Notes: generated from the letters alone by a model not told the origin. Counted from the first letter of the stretch, positions 1 to 5,898 are shown. The stretch is 5,898 nt of DNA from Gemmatimonadota bacterium (GCA_003142495.1 PLMM01000246.1:1-5898); one strand, 5' to 3'. Numbers and translations: made by a program.

Positions 1-105
1 GTAGGGCGAATCCAGGTTGGAGCACCCGATCGCAAGCACGAGCGCGACGGTTCCTGCGAGCAGACCGATTCCGCGGCGTCGTTGCGTTTCCAGTTGTTTG
101 CGCAT
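1..105 (-). CDS. SusD/RagB-like outer-membrane lipoprotein, N-terminal fragment
   Basis: Only the first 35 codons are in the window; the rest lies beyond the left edge. The translation starts MRKQLETQRRRG, a positively charged n-region, followed by a hydrophobic stretch at residues 13-26 and then A-I-G-C at residues 25-28. This is a lipobox-like site with Cys28 as the expected lipidated residue, and the mature part begins C-S-N-L-D-S-P-Y. A lipoprotein starting five bases after a SusC-type receptor on the same strand is, by family knowledge, almost always the SusD/RagB partner that caps the receptor and captures ligand at the cell surface. The Cys-x-x-Leu-Asp start is also common in that family. 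The SusD assignment rests on position and on the lipoprotein start, since no SusD repeat domain is visible. Its Shine-Dalgarno lies inside the end of the receptor gene, so the two should be co-transcribed. Confidence 0.75.
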   Translation of the reverse strand, partial: MRKQLETQRRRGIGLLAGTVALVLAIGCSNLDSPY

Positions 106-110
106 AGGTA

Positions 111-3086
111 TTAAAACTCCGCGTTGACGCCGAACCAAAAGGTCCGGCTAGCAGGGAATGCGAACAGCTCGAAGTTGCGCGCAATTGGTTGATTGCCGAA
201 GTGGCTGACTTCCGGATCCGTTCCATCGTATTTCGTAAAGGTCAGCAGGTTGCGGCCGCTCAACGTCAGGGCCAGCGCCGAAATGCCACGCAGCTTCTCG
301 TGTACCCAGCCGATCGGCACGTCGTAGCTCAAGTTGACCTCGCGCAGCTTCAGGTACGACGCGTCTTCGACATACGTCCCCGTGTGTCCGGGAAACTGCG
401 AGAGCCGATACGCGCCCTTCGTGGTCTCGACGCCGTCGACCGTGATCGGATCCGCCCAGTCCGGACTCGTGCCGGCCTGATCGTACGTCAGCTTCGTCAC
501 GTTGATGTTATCGCCGCCGACTTTCCAGTTCCACAGGAAGCCGAGGTGCACGCGCTGGTAGCGCACGGTGTTCTGTAGCGACATGATGACCTTCGGATTG
601 AAATCCCCGACTTGTCCCAGCACGATGCTGCCATCGGGGTTCGTCAGGTTGCCGACGATCTGCGTGGCAGACTTCCCCTGCTCGATCTTGTTCGTGCCGA
701 GGTTCGTGCCGAATCCGAGACCGACGAACGCCGGAACCGGGAGGCTCGTGACGAGGCTCGCGTCGTGATACGCCGACGCGGTGAACGACCAATCGAGATT
801 CTTGCTGGTGTACGGGGCCACTGTGATGCTCCCTTCCACACCGCGATCGCGAAGCGTACCGCCGTTGAAGAACTGGCTCAGATATCCGCTCGACGGAGCG
901 AGCGTGCGCTGCAGCAGCAGATCGCTGATCGTTTTCTGGTAGACCGTGAACTCCAGCGTCGCCTTGCTCTTGAAGAGCCGCGCGTCGAAGCCCAGCTCAA
1001 TCTCCTTCTGGCGCTCCGGCCGCAGATCCGGCGCGGACGTGCTCAGCCCCGGCGAAATTCCCGGTAGCGATTGGATGTTCAACGCGGTCAGCGTGGTGAA
1101 CTTCTGCCCGTAGAGCGGCCGGTTTCCCGATTCGCCGTACGCTGCCCGCAACTTCAGCTCATCGACTACGCCCGCGACCAGCGGAAAGCGATACGAAGCG
1201 GCCGCCTTCGGAAACCAGTAAAGCTTCTTGGTATCCGAGTTCGCGCTGCTCTGGTCACCGCGCACGCCGAGGGTCAGGAGCAGCCGGTCGTCGAGCGTCA
1301 GCACCTCTTCCTGCCCGAACACACCAACGTCCTTGATGTTCTCGATGTCCTCGGCCACCTGCACCGCCGTGCCCGTTCCGATGTTCGGTAGACCGCCGAT
1401 CAAGTTCTGCGATAGCGTGCGGCCCGTGTTCAGCGCGAACGATTCATACTGGCCGCCGATCGTCGTGGTCGCACCGAACGACTTGCTCGAGGGCGTGTAG
1501 TTGTGCACGGCGTACACACCGATGTTGCCGTTGAGATTGTCGCTCTTCGACAGTGCCGCGAAGCCGGGGAGTGCGCTCGACGCCTCGAACTGCAGCGTCG
1601 GCGGCGCGAAGACCTTGTTCGTCTGGTGGAACGCGTCGACACCGCCGGTGCCGATGAACTTGAGCGACTGCGTCGCCGTCTCGAAGGCGCTCAGTGTAGC
1701 CGTGATCGACGAGACATCGCGCCACACCTCTTCATCGTTTTGCATCAGATCCGCCGTCTGCAGCGGATTGCTCGGCGCGAACGGGTTGTTCGGATAGACG
1801 CCGTTGACCGGGGAGAGGTCGAAGAAGTTCGGCGTGAACGGAAGCACCGCGTAGAACACGGCGCCCGCGTTGTCGTTGTTGCTCAGACCGCGCCCCGACT
1901 CCGAGCGAATCAGCTGCGTGCCGAGTTGCACCTTCAGCCGTGACCCGACATCGTGATCGAGGTTCAGTCGAATGCCGGCCTTGTTGTAGAACGTGTTGTT
2001 GATGATGCCGGGCTCGCGGTTCACGTAGCCCGACACGTAGTACTGCGTACCTTCCGTTCCGCCGCTTGCACTGAGCGTGGTCTGGCTTGAGAGAGGGTTG
2101 TGTCCGACGAGCGCGTCTTCGTTGTTATAGGTCTTTCCCGCCACGAAGTACTGCGCCGCGACCGGCCCGAAAGTGGCGACCGCCTCGTCGACGTTGGCGA
2201 AGGTGCGCGTGCCGAGCTCGCGGGTGACGCCAGTGACGCCGACGTTCTGCGCCACGGTATAGTGCGCCTTCCCCGCCTTTCCGCGCTTGGTCGTGATCAC
2301 GACCACGCCGTTCGACGCCTTCGATCCGTACACTGCTGCAGCCGAGGCACCTTTGAGCACCTCGATCGTCTCGATGTCCGACGGATCCAGATCGGCGATA
2401 CGATTGGTGGCGTTGTCCTCGTTGCCGGCGACTCCCTGCCTCGGCGAGGCAAGCGTGAGGAGATTCGTGGCAGGCTCGATCGCCGCGTCGCTCACGATCA
2501 CACCATCGACGACGTAGAGCGGTGTCGCGGAGCCGATGACGGAGGTGATGCCGCGAAGACGAATCTGCATACCGCCGCCGGGCGCGCCGGTATTCGACGA
2601 GATCTCGGCGCCGACCACTTTGCCCTGTAGCGCCATGTCGAGACTTTGCGCCGGCGCCTGCACGAGCTGGTCGGCGTTGACGGTCGCAACGGCGTTCGCG
2701 GCGTTGCGACGTGCAACGCTCGTCGCCTGGCTCGTCACGACCACTTCCTCGAGATGCAGCACGTCGCGCGTGAGTGCGACCTCGAGCGTGATCTGGTCGG
2801 GCGTGAGGTGCATGTCGCGAACGAGGAATCCAATCAAGCGCACGCGCACGATCGTCGTGGCATCCGGCAGCTCGAGCCTGAACGTGCCATCATCCTTCGA
2901 GTGCGTTCCGACGATCGTTCCGGGCACCGTCACCTCGACAGAGGCGATCGGCTGACCGGTGGCCTGATCGGTGACGCGTCCGGTGAGAGTTCTTCCCTGC
3001 GCTGCCGCAGAAGCAGCGAGGACGACAACTGGAACGAGGGCTCGGGCTAGAAACCATAGTGCCCCCAAACGCAAGCGATGTGTCAC
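111..3086 (-). CDS. SusC/RagA-family TonB-dependent outer-membrane receptor
   Basis: This gene encodes an outer-membrane beta-barrel importer energised by TonB, which works with a SusD lipoprotein. Numbered from the GTG at 3086 (991 aa): signal peptide about 1-29 (hydrophobic LVPVVVLAASAAA, then Q-G); carboxypeptidase-regulatory-like beta-sandwich about 32-95 (TGRVTDQATGQPI, then DDGTFRLELP), a SusC hallmark; TonB-box-like EEVVVT at 113-118; plug domain about 125-273 with LYVVDGVIV (190-198) and the SusC signature IEVLKGASAAAVYGSKASNG followed by VVVITTKRG; then a long barrel ending in a terminal Phe, as outer-membrane proteins do. The length is normal for the family. An upstream GTG at 3143 would add 19 residues but has no Shine-Dalgarno, whereas 3086 has GGGGGAAA just before it and starts directly at the signal peptide. 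The frame is intact. The substrate is unknown: SusC proteins import glycans, peptides and other ligands. Confidence 0.95.
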   Translation of the reverse strand: MTHRLRLGALWFLARALVPVVVLAASAAAQGRTLTGRVTDQATGQPIASVEVTVPGTIVGTHSKDDGTFRLELPDATTIVRVRLIGFLVRDMHLTPDQITLEVALTRDVLHLEEVVVTSQATSVARRNAANAVATVNADQLVQAPAQSLDMALQGKVVGAEISSNTGAPGGGMQIRLRGITSVIGSATPLYVVDGVIVSDAAIEPATNLLTLASPRQGVAGNEDNATNRIADLDPSDIETIEVLKGASAAAVYGSKASNGVVVITTKRGKAGKAHYTVAQNVGVTGVTRELGTRTFANVDEAVATFGPVAAQYFVAGKTYNNEDALVGHNPLSSQTTLSASGGTEGTQYYVSGYVNREPGIINNTFYNKAGIRLNLDHDVGSRLKVQLGTQLIRSESGRGLSNNDNAGAVFYAVLPFTPNFFDLSPVNGVYPNNPFAPSNPLQTADLMQNDEEVWRDVSSITATLSAFETATQSLKFIGTGGVDAFHQTNKVFAPPTLQFEASSALPGFAALSKSDNLNGNIGVYAVHNYTPSSKSFGATTTIGGQYESFALNTGRTLSQNLIGGLPNIGTGTAVQVAEDIENIKDVGVFGQEEVLTLDDRLLLTLGVRGDQSSANSDTKKLYWFPKAAASYRFPLVAGVVDELKLRAAYGESGNRPLYGQKFTTLTALNIQSLPGISPGLSTSAPDLRPERQKEIELGFDARLFKSKATLEFTVYQKTISDLLLQRTLAPSSGYLSQFFNGGTLRDRGVEGSITVAPYTSKNLDWSFTASAYHDASLVTSLPVPAFVGLGFGTNLGTNKIEQGKSATQIVGNLTNPDGSIVLGQVGDFNPKVIMSLQNTVRYQRVHLGFLWNWKVGGDNINVTKLTYDQAGTSPDWADPITVDGVETTKGAYRLSQFPGHTGTYVEDASYLKLREVNLSYDVPIGWVHEKLRGISALALTLSGRNLLTFTKYDGTDPEVSHFGNQPIARNFELFAFPASRTFWFGVNAEF
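117..120 (-). promoter_or_regulatory. Ribosome binding site of the susD-like gene, inside the susC-like 3' end
   Basis: On the minus strand GGAG is formed by the last Glu-Phe codons of the receptor gene, with 11 bases to the lipoprotein ATG. The receptor stop (TAA, 111-113) lies between the two. A ribosome finishing the receptor would cover this site, which fits translational coupling of the pair. The spacing is slightly longer than ideal. Confidence 0.5.
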
Positions 3087-3088
3087 AC

Positions 3089-3096
3089 TTTCCCCC
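3089..3096 (-). promoter_or_regulatory. Ribosome binding site deciding the susC-like start
   Basis: GGGGGAAA on the minus strand ends two bases before the GTG at 3084-3086, with five bases between the last G and the start codon. The upstream in-frame GTG at 3141-3143 is preceded by a pyrimidine-mixed stretch with no purine-rich site. This supports translation from 3086. Confidence 0.55.
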
Positions 3097-3232
3097 ACAG
3101 TGCCAGGGTGCTGAACGAGCAAGGACGGGAATTGGGACGGCACTACGGACAGCGCGCGCTACTCTCTGGCGAACTCGGCGTGGGGCGAAGGGCAGGTAAT
3201 GCGATGCGGCGGCATTCGACACGCTCTACATC

Positions 3233-3249
3233 AGAAGCGGGACGCTTCT
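3233..3249 (-). other. Hairpin in the susC-like leader
   Basis: AGAAGCG, a three-base loop, then CGCTTCT: a perfect 7-bp inverted repeat. It lies about 147 bases upstream of the preferred GTG, within the leader predicted from the promoter at 3347-3375. No U-run follows it on the minus strand, so it is not a standard terminator. It could be an RNA structure that affects the leader or a DNA site for a dimeric regulator. The perfect match is visible, but its role is unknown. Confidence 0.4.
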
Positions 3250-3322
3250 TTCGAATCGCCCCATCTCTCGCAGCCAAAAGTCATTCGCATCATCCCGTGC
3301 AAGGGCGACCGGCAGACAACGG

Positions 3323-3351
3323 TTTACAACTCAATATTTCGCGCTTACTTT
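3323..3351 (+). promoter_or_regulatory. Candidate promoter of the amidohydrolase-cyclase unit
   Basis: TTTACA (3323-3328, five of six bases of the -35 consensus), a 17-bp spacer, then TACTTT (3346-3351, three of six bases of the -10 consensus). Predicted transcription start is about 3358, giving a leader of about 58 nt before the ATG at 3416. The -10 is weak, so the site may need an activator. It overlaps the opposing receptor promoter. Confidence 0.4.
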
Positions 3352-3375
3352 ACTTCTACATATCTCATTTGTCAA
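3347..3375 (-). promoter_or_regulatory. Sigma70-type promoter of the susC-susD-like unit
   Basis: Read on the minus strand: TTGACA (3370-3375, a perfect -35), exactly 17 bp of spacer, then TAAAGT (3347-3352, four of six bases of the -10). Predicted transcription start is about 3340, leaving a leader of about 250 nt before the GTG at 3086. It is the best promoter match in the divergent region and lies in its AT-rich core. Confidence 0.6.
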
Positions 3376-3415
3376 GCGTTTTAATTCGCTCGTCGAACTC
3401 TACCGGAAATGCCAC

Positions 3416-4939
3416 ATGAAGACCGCGGCTACAACTGCCAGGCGACGGGGATCGCGCACATCATTTGGACGGGGAATCGGCTCGATTTCGGCGGCGATTG
3501 CACTCGCGCTGTTCGCGCCCGCGATCACAGCGCAGACGCTTTCCCCCGACGTTCGCGCCTTCGTTCGCGTCGACACGTCGATCTTCGCGCTCACGCACGT
3601 ACGCGTGATCGATGGCACCGGCGCCGCGGCTCGCGATGACGCCACGATCATCGTCGTGCGAGGGAAGGTCGATAAGATCGGCGGCGCCGGAACGGCGATT
3701 CCAGCCAGCGCGCAGATCCTCGATCTGCGTGGCTACAGCGTCATCCCCGGCCTCGTCGGGATGCACGATCATCTCTTCTACACGTCAACGCTCGATCGCG
3801 ACAGCGAGGGCAAGCTCGCGCCGCCGGGCCAGCTGCTCGAGGAGCAGGCGTTCTCCTTCCCGCGTCTCTATCTCGCCTCGGGCGTCACGTCGATTCGCAC
3901 GACGGGAAGCATCGAGACGTACACCGACCTCAATCTCAAGAATCAGATCGACAACGGCCGTATCCCCGGACCCAAGATGTACGTGACCGGCCCGTATCTC
4001 GAGGGCAAGGGCGCGCAGGGTCCGCAGATGCACGAGCTCACAGGCCCCGACGACGCACGCGCGCTCGTGTCGTACTGGGCGGATCAGGGCGCGACGTCAT
4101 TCAAGGCGTACAAGAACATCACGCGCGCGGAGCTCGGCGCGGCGATCGCCGAAGCGCACAAGCGCGGGCTCAAGGTCACTGGGCATCTCTGCTCGATCAC
4201 GTATCCTGAAGCGATCGCGCTCGGCATCGACAATCTCGAGCACGGCCCGATCGGCACCGACGCGGAGTTCGTTCCCGGAAAGCAGACGGATGTGTGCCCG
4301 GGCGCGGCCGCGATGTTCGCGAGCTGGGAGCAGCCCCCGATCGCGAGCGCGTCCGTGCGGGCGCTCATCCGCAATCTCGTCGACCATCACGTCGCGATCA
4401 CGTCGACGCTTGCGGTTTACGAGCTCCTCGTTCCGGGGCGGCCGCCGCTGCAGAAGCGCGTGCTCGATGCGATGACGGCCGAGTCGAAGGTGAGCTACCT
4501 GACGCAGCGCGCGTATCCGAATCCGGCGTACAAGGGGCGCGACGTGCGATACGACTCGCTGATGGCGAAAGAGATGGCGTTCGAGAAGGCGTTCGTCGAT
4601 GCGGGCGGGCTCTTGATCGCGGGCCCCGATCCAACAGGCACGGGGATCGTGCTCGCGGGCTTCGGCGACCAGCGCGACGTCGAGCTACTCGTGGAAGGTG
4701 GATTCACTCCCGTCGCAGCCATTCAGATTGCGACGGCGAACGGCGCGAAGTTTCTTGGAGAGTCCGAGCACTTCGGAACGATCACTCCGGGAAAGCAGGC
4801 GGACCTCGTGGTGATCAAGGGCGATCCGTCGACGCACATTGCGGACATCGAGAACGTCGAGATCGTGTTCAAGGACGGCATCGGCTACGACTCGGCGAAG
4901 CTCATTCAGTCCGTGCGCGGGCTGGTCGGACTTCGCTAG
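3416..4939 (+). CDS. Exported metal-dependent amidohydrolase (imidazolonepropionase-like group)
   Basis: This is a 507-aa protein of the amidohydrolase superfamily, whose members hydrolyse amide or related C-N bonds with a metal-activated water in a TIM barrel. A Sec-type signal peptide covers about residues 1-39 (basic start, hydrophobic SAAIALALFAPAITA, cleavage near A39-Q40), so it should act in the periplasm or outside. The N-terminal beta part (about 55-110) carries HVRVIDGTGA and the usual VIPGLVGMHDHL lead-in. A full ligand set is visible: H117 and H119 (HxH), K230 in TSFKAY (candidate carboxylated lysine), H257 in VTGHLCS, H276 in NLEHG, and D405 in AGPDPTG. The C-terminal sandwich returns with GTITPGKQADLVVIKGDP (454-471). 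Start: ATG with GGAA seven bases upstream (3405-3408). It is first in a two-gene unit with the cyclase. The group includes peptidases (prolidase-like) and ring-opening enzymes, so the substrate cannot be named. Confidence 0.92.
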   Translation: MKTAATTARRRGSRTSFGRGIGSISAAIALALFAPAITAQTLSPDVRAFVRVDTSIFALTHVRVIDGTGAAARDDATIIVVRGKVDKIGGAGTAIPASAQILDLRGYSVIPGLVGMHDHLFYTSTLDRDSEGKLAPPGQLLEEQAFSFPRLYLASGVTSIRTTGSIETYTDLNLKNQIDNGRIPGPKMYVTGPYLEGKGAQGPQMHELTGPDDARALVSYWADQGATSFKAYKNITRAELGAAIAEAHKRGLKVTGHLCSITYPEAIALGIDNLEHGPIGTDAEFVPGKQTDVCPGAAAMFASWEQPPIASASVRALIRNLVDHHVAITSTLAVYELLVPGRPPLQKRVLDAMTAESKVSYLTQRAYPNPAYKGRDVRYDSLMAKEMAFEKAFVDAGGLLIAGPDPTGTGIVLAGFGDQRDVELLVEGGFTPVAAIQIATANGAKFLGESEHFGTITPGKQADLVVIKGDPSTHIADIENVEIVFKDGIGYDSAKLIQSVRGLVGLR

Positions 4940-4964
4940 CTCCTCGCGCTGCTCACACACTCAC

Positions 4965-4971
4965 AAGGGGA
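4965..4971 (+). promoter_or_regulatory. Ribosome binding site of the cyclase gene
   Basis: AAGGGGA lies seven bases before the ATG at 4979, within the 39-base gap after the amidohydrolase stop. This strong, well-spaced site fixes the start. No promoter is visible in the gap, so the gene is probably expressed from the upstream unit. Confidence 0.6.
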
Positions 4972-4978
4972 TCGCATC

Positions 4979-5761
4979 ATGGACGACGGTATTCTCGCTC
5001 GGCTCGCGGGCGCGCTGATTTCTGGAGAGATTCGCGTCATCGATTTGAGTCAGCCGCTCGACGACGGAACAGCCGTGATCCAGCTCCCGCCGGAGTTCGG
5101 CAAGTCGAAGCCGTTTCTGCTCGAGGAGATCTCGAAGTACGACAGTCGCGGGCCCGCGTGGTACTGGAATAATATTTCGTGCGGCGAGCACACCGGCACG
5201 CACTTCGATGCACCGATCCACTGGGTAACGGGAAAGGACTATCCCGAGAACGCCACGGACACGATCCCCGTGCAGAAATTTCTGGCGCCGGCGTGTGTGG
5301 TGGACGTGTCGCAGGAAGCCTCGGCGAGCTCCGACTTTCTGCTCACGCGCGAGCACATCGAGCGATGGGAGAAGAAGCATGGACGCATCGAGGCGGGGTC
5401 GTGGGTGCTGATGCGGACCGACTGGTCGAAGCGGAAGAGCGCGGAGGCGTTTCTCAACATCAAGGTCGACGGCTCACACGTGCCGGGCCCGCATCCGGAG
5501 CTCGTGCCATTTCTCGCCAAAGAGCGGCAGGTGATCGGCTGGGGGTCGGAGGGTGTGGGAACGGATGCCGGCCAGGCCTTTCTCTTCGATCCTCCCTTTC
5601 CGTGCCATACGATCATGCACGGCAACAACCGTTTCGGATTGGCGAGCCTGATGAATCTCGATCAGCTGCCGGCCAAGGGGGCGCTCCTGATCACTCCTCC
5701 GCTCAAGATCGTGAATGGGTCCGGGAGCCCCTGCCGAGTGCTGGCCCTCGTGTCACATTAG
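4979..5761 (+). CDS. Cyclase-family metal hydrolase (kynurenine formamidase/isatin hydrolase fold)
   Basis: This is a 260-aa protein of the cyclase family, which includes bacterial kynurenine formamidase and isatin hydrolase. These are metal enzymes that open amide bonds in small, often cyclic or N-formyl, compounds. The defining motif HTGTHFDAPIH is at residues 71-81 and supplies H71, H75 and D77 as metal ligands and H81 as a likely catalytic residue. The C-terminal part has H210 and H214, then FGLASLMNLDQLP (219-231) and LKIVNGSGSP (242-251), typical of a large uncharacterised branch. In my hand alignment to the kynurenine-formamidase pattern (H-x11-E), H210 matches the conserved His while the Glu position is A222. 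No signal peptide or membrane segment is seen, so it is cytoplasmic. It lies 39 bases after the amidohydrolase on the same strand. I do not name it kynB: no other tryptophan-degradation gene is present and the metal site differs. Confidence 0.92.
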   Translation: MDDGILARLAGALISGEIRVIDLSQPLDDGTAVIQLPPEFGKSKPFLLEEISKYDSRGPAWYWNNISCGEHTGTHFDAPIHWVTGKDYPENATDTIPVQKFLAPACVVDVSQEASASSDFLLTREHIERWEKKHGRIEAGSWVLMRTDWSKRKSAEAFLNIKVDGSHVPGPHPELVPFLAKERQVIGWGSEGVGTDAGQAFLFDPPFPCHTIMHGNNRFGLASLMNLDQLPAKGALLITPPLKIVNGSGSPCRVLALVSH

Positions 5762-5810
5762 GGGGCGGTTTGGATGGCTGATAGTGACGGAAAAGTGTCC
5801 TAAAATGCCA

Positions 5811-5839
5811 TTGACGTACGAAATATTTAGACTTAAACT
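5811..5839 (+). promoter_or_regulatory. Candidate sigma70-type promoter of the gene at the right edge
   Basis: TTGACG (five of six bases of the -35), 17-bp spacer, TAAACT (four of six bases of the -10). Predicted start is about 5846, giving a leader of about 42 nt before the ATG at 5888. The surroundings are AT-rich compared with the genes. Its presence suggests the next gene is a separate transcription unit from the cyclase. Confidence 0.5.
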
Positions 5840-5858
5840 TGGTCGCATTCGAATTAGC

Positions 5859-5874
5859 TAGCCCTTGAGGGCTA
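5859..5874 (+). other. Short hairpin upstream of the right-edge gene
   Basis: TAGCCC, loop TTGA, GGGCTA: a perfect 6-bp inverted repeat about five bases before the putative Shine-Dalgarno. It is followed by TAACGAGG rather than a U-run, so it is not a standard terminator. It could be a leader structure or an operator; the role is unknown. Confidence 0.35.
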
Positions 5875-5887
5875 TAACGAGGCCGCT

Positions 5888-5898
5888 ATGGCAGAGCG
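5888..5898 (+). CDS. Start of an unidentified gene, cut by the right edge
   Basis: The ATG at 5888 begins M-A-E and is cut within the fourth codon. Support comes from GAGG (5879-5882) five bases upstream and the promoter at 5811-5839. Too little is present to identify the product. Confidence 0.4.

Larger units (their letters stand above)
3087..3415. other. Divergent intergenic control region (329 bp)
   Basis: This region separates the receptor gene (minus) from the amidohydrolase gene (plus). From 3087 to about 3320 it is GC-rich and forms the probable untranslated leader of the receptor transcript, including a hairpin at 3233-3249. From about 3320 to 3390 it is clearly AT-richer than its surroundings and holds both promoter candidates. 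I see no tRNA, no long repeat, and no coding sequence with recognisable protein character on either strand. Open frames crossing it have no family resemblance. Confidence 0.7.

Noticed and set aside
612..2630. Plus-strand open frames inside the receptor gene (for example 612-1067, 1503-1943, 2100-2630)
   Set aside because: They are antisense to a clear SusC coding frame, are rich in Arg and low in hydrophobic pattern as expected for shadow frames in GC-rich DNA, and show no family motif.
2890..3222. 110-residue minus-strand frame overlapping the receptor start
   Set aside because: It is out of frame with the receptor signal peptide and regulatory domain, Arg-rich, and without support.
3078..3419. 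113-residue plus-strand frame across the divergent control region
   Set aside because: It overlaps the receptor start and both promoter candidates and has no recognisable protein character.
3440..3475. Possible twin-arginine signal in the amidohydrolase (R-R-R-G-S near the start)
   Set aside because: The arginines are not followed by the usual x-F-L-K pattern; a normal Sec-type signal explains the N-terminus better.
4294..5172. 292-residue plus-strand frame overlapping the amidohydrolase and cyclase
   Set aside because: It runs through both real genes in another frame, is strongly Arg/Gly-rich, and has no domain or ribosome binding site.
4979..5761. Naming the cyclase gene kynB (kynurenine formamidase)
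   Set aside because: The family motif is shared by many hydrolases, the conserved Glu of the metal site is missing, and no tryptophan-degradation neighbour is present.
5762..5810. Rho-independent terminator after the cyclase gene
   Set aside because: Only a weak, imperfect pairing around GACGGAAAAGTGTC is seen, with no strong stem and no T-run.
1..5898. CRISPR arrays, insertion sequences, tRNA or rRNA genes
   Set aside because: No regularly spaced repeats, terminal inverted repeats with a transposase, or RNA-gene signatures were seen on either strand.

Overview
The window is GC-rich (my impression is low 60s percent GC, not counted exactly). It carries a SusC/RagA-type TonB-dependent receptor followed directly by the start of a lipoprotein gene, which is the SusC-SusD arrangement of Bacteroidota and Gemmatimonadota. 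High GC together with a SusC/SusD pair and sigma70-like promoters of the TTGACA-N17-TAAAGT type suggests Gemmatimonadota, probably from soil. This assignment is inference; no rRNA or marker gene is present.

Layout. On the minus strand, bases 1-3086 hold a receptor gene (susC-like, complete, GTG start preferred at 3086) and, five bases past its stop, the first 35 codons of a lipoprotein (susD-like, cut by the left edge). Bases 3087-3415 are a divergent control region. Its AT-rich core (about 3320-3390) holds two promoter candidates in opposite orientation whose -10 boxes lie on top of one another. The receptor side has a leader of about 250 nt with a 7-bp hairpin. On the plus strand, bases 3416-5761 hold a two-gene unit: an exported metal-dependent amidohydrolase (507 aa) and, 39 bases later, a cyclase/kynurenine-formamidase-fold hydrolase (260 aa) with no signal peptide. 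Bases 5762-5898 hold no obvious terminator, but do hold a well-spaced promoter, a small hairpin, and the ATG with Shine-Dalgarno of a further gene cut by the right edge.

Working model (inference): the SusC/SusD-like pair imports a small or oligomeric ligand across the outer membrane, and the two divergently transcribed hydrolases open amide or ring bonds, the first in the periplasm or outside and the second in the cytoplasm. The substrate cannot be read from the sequence. Cyclic amides, imides or N-acyl compounds are plausible because both hydrolase folds act on such bonds. The points most worth a second look are the apparent bidirectional promoter, the pairing of these two hydrolases with a SusCD pair, and the loss of a conserved metal-site glutamate in the cyclase.
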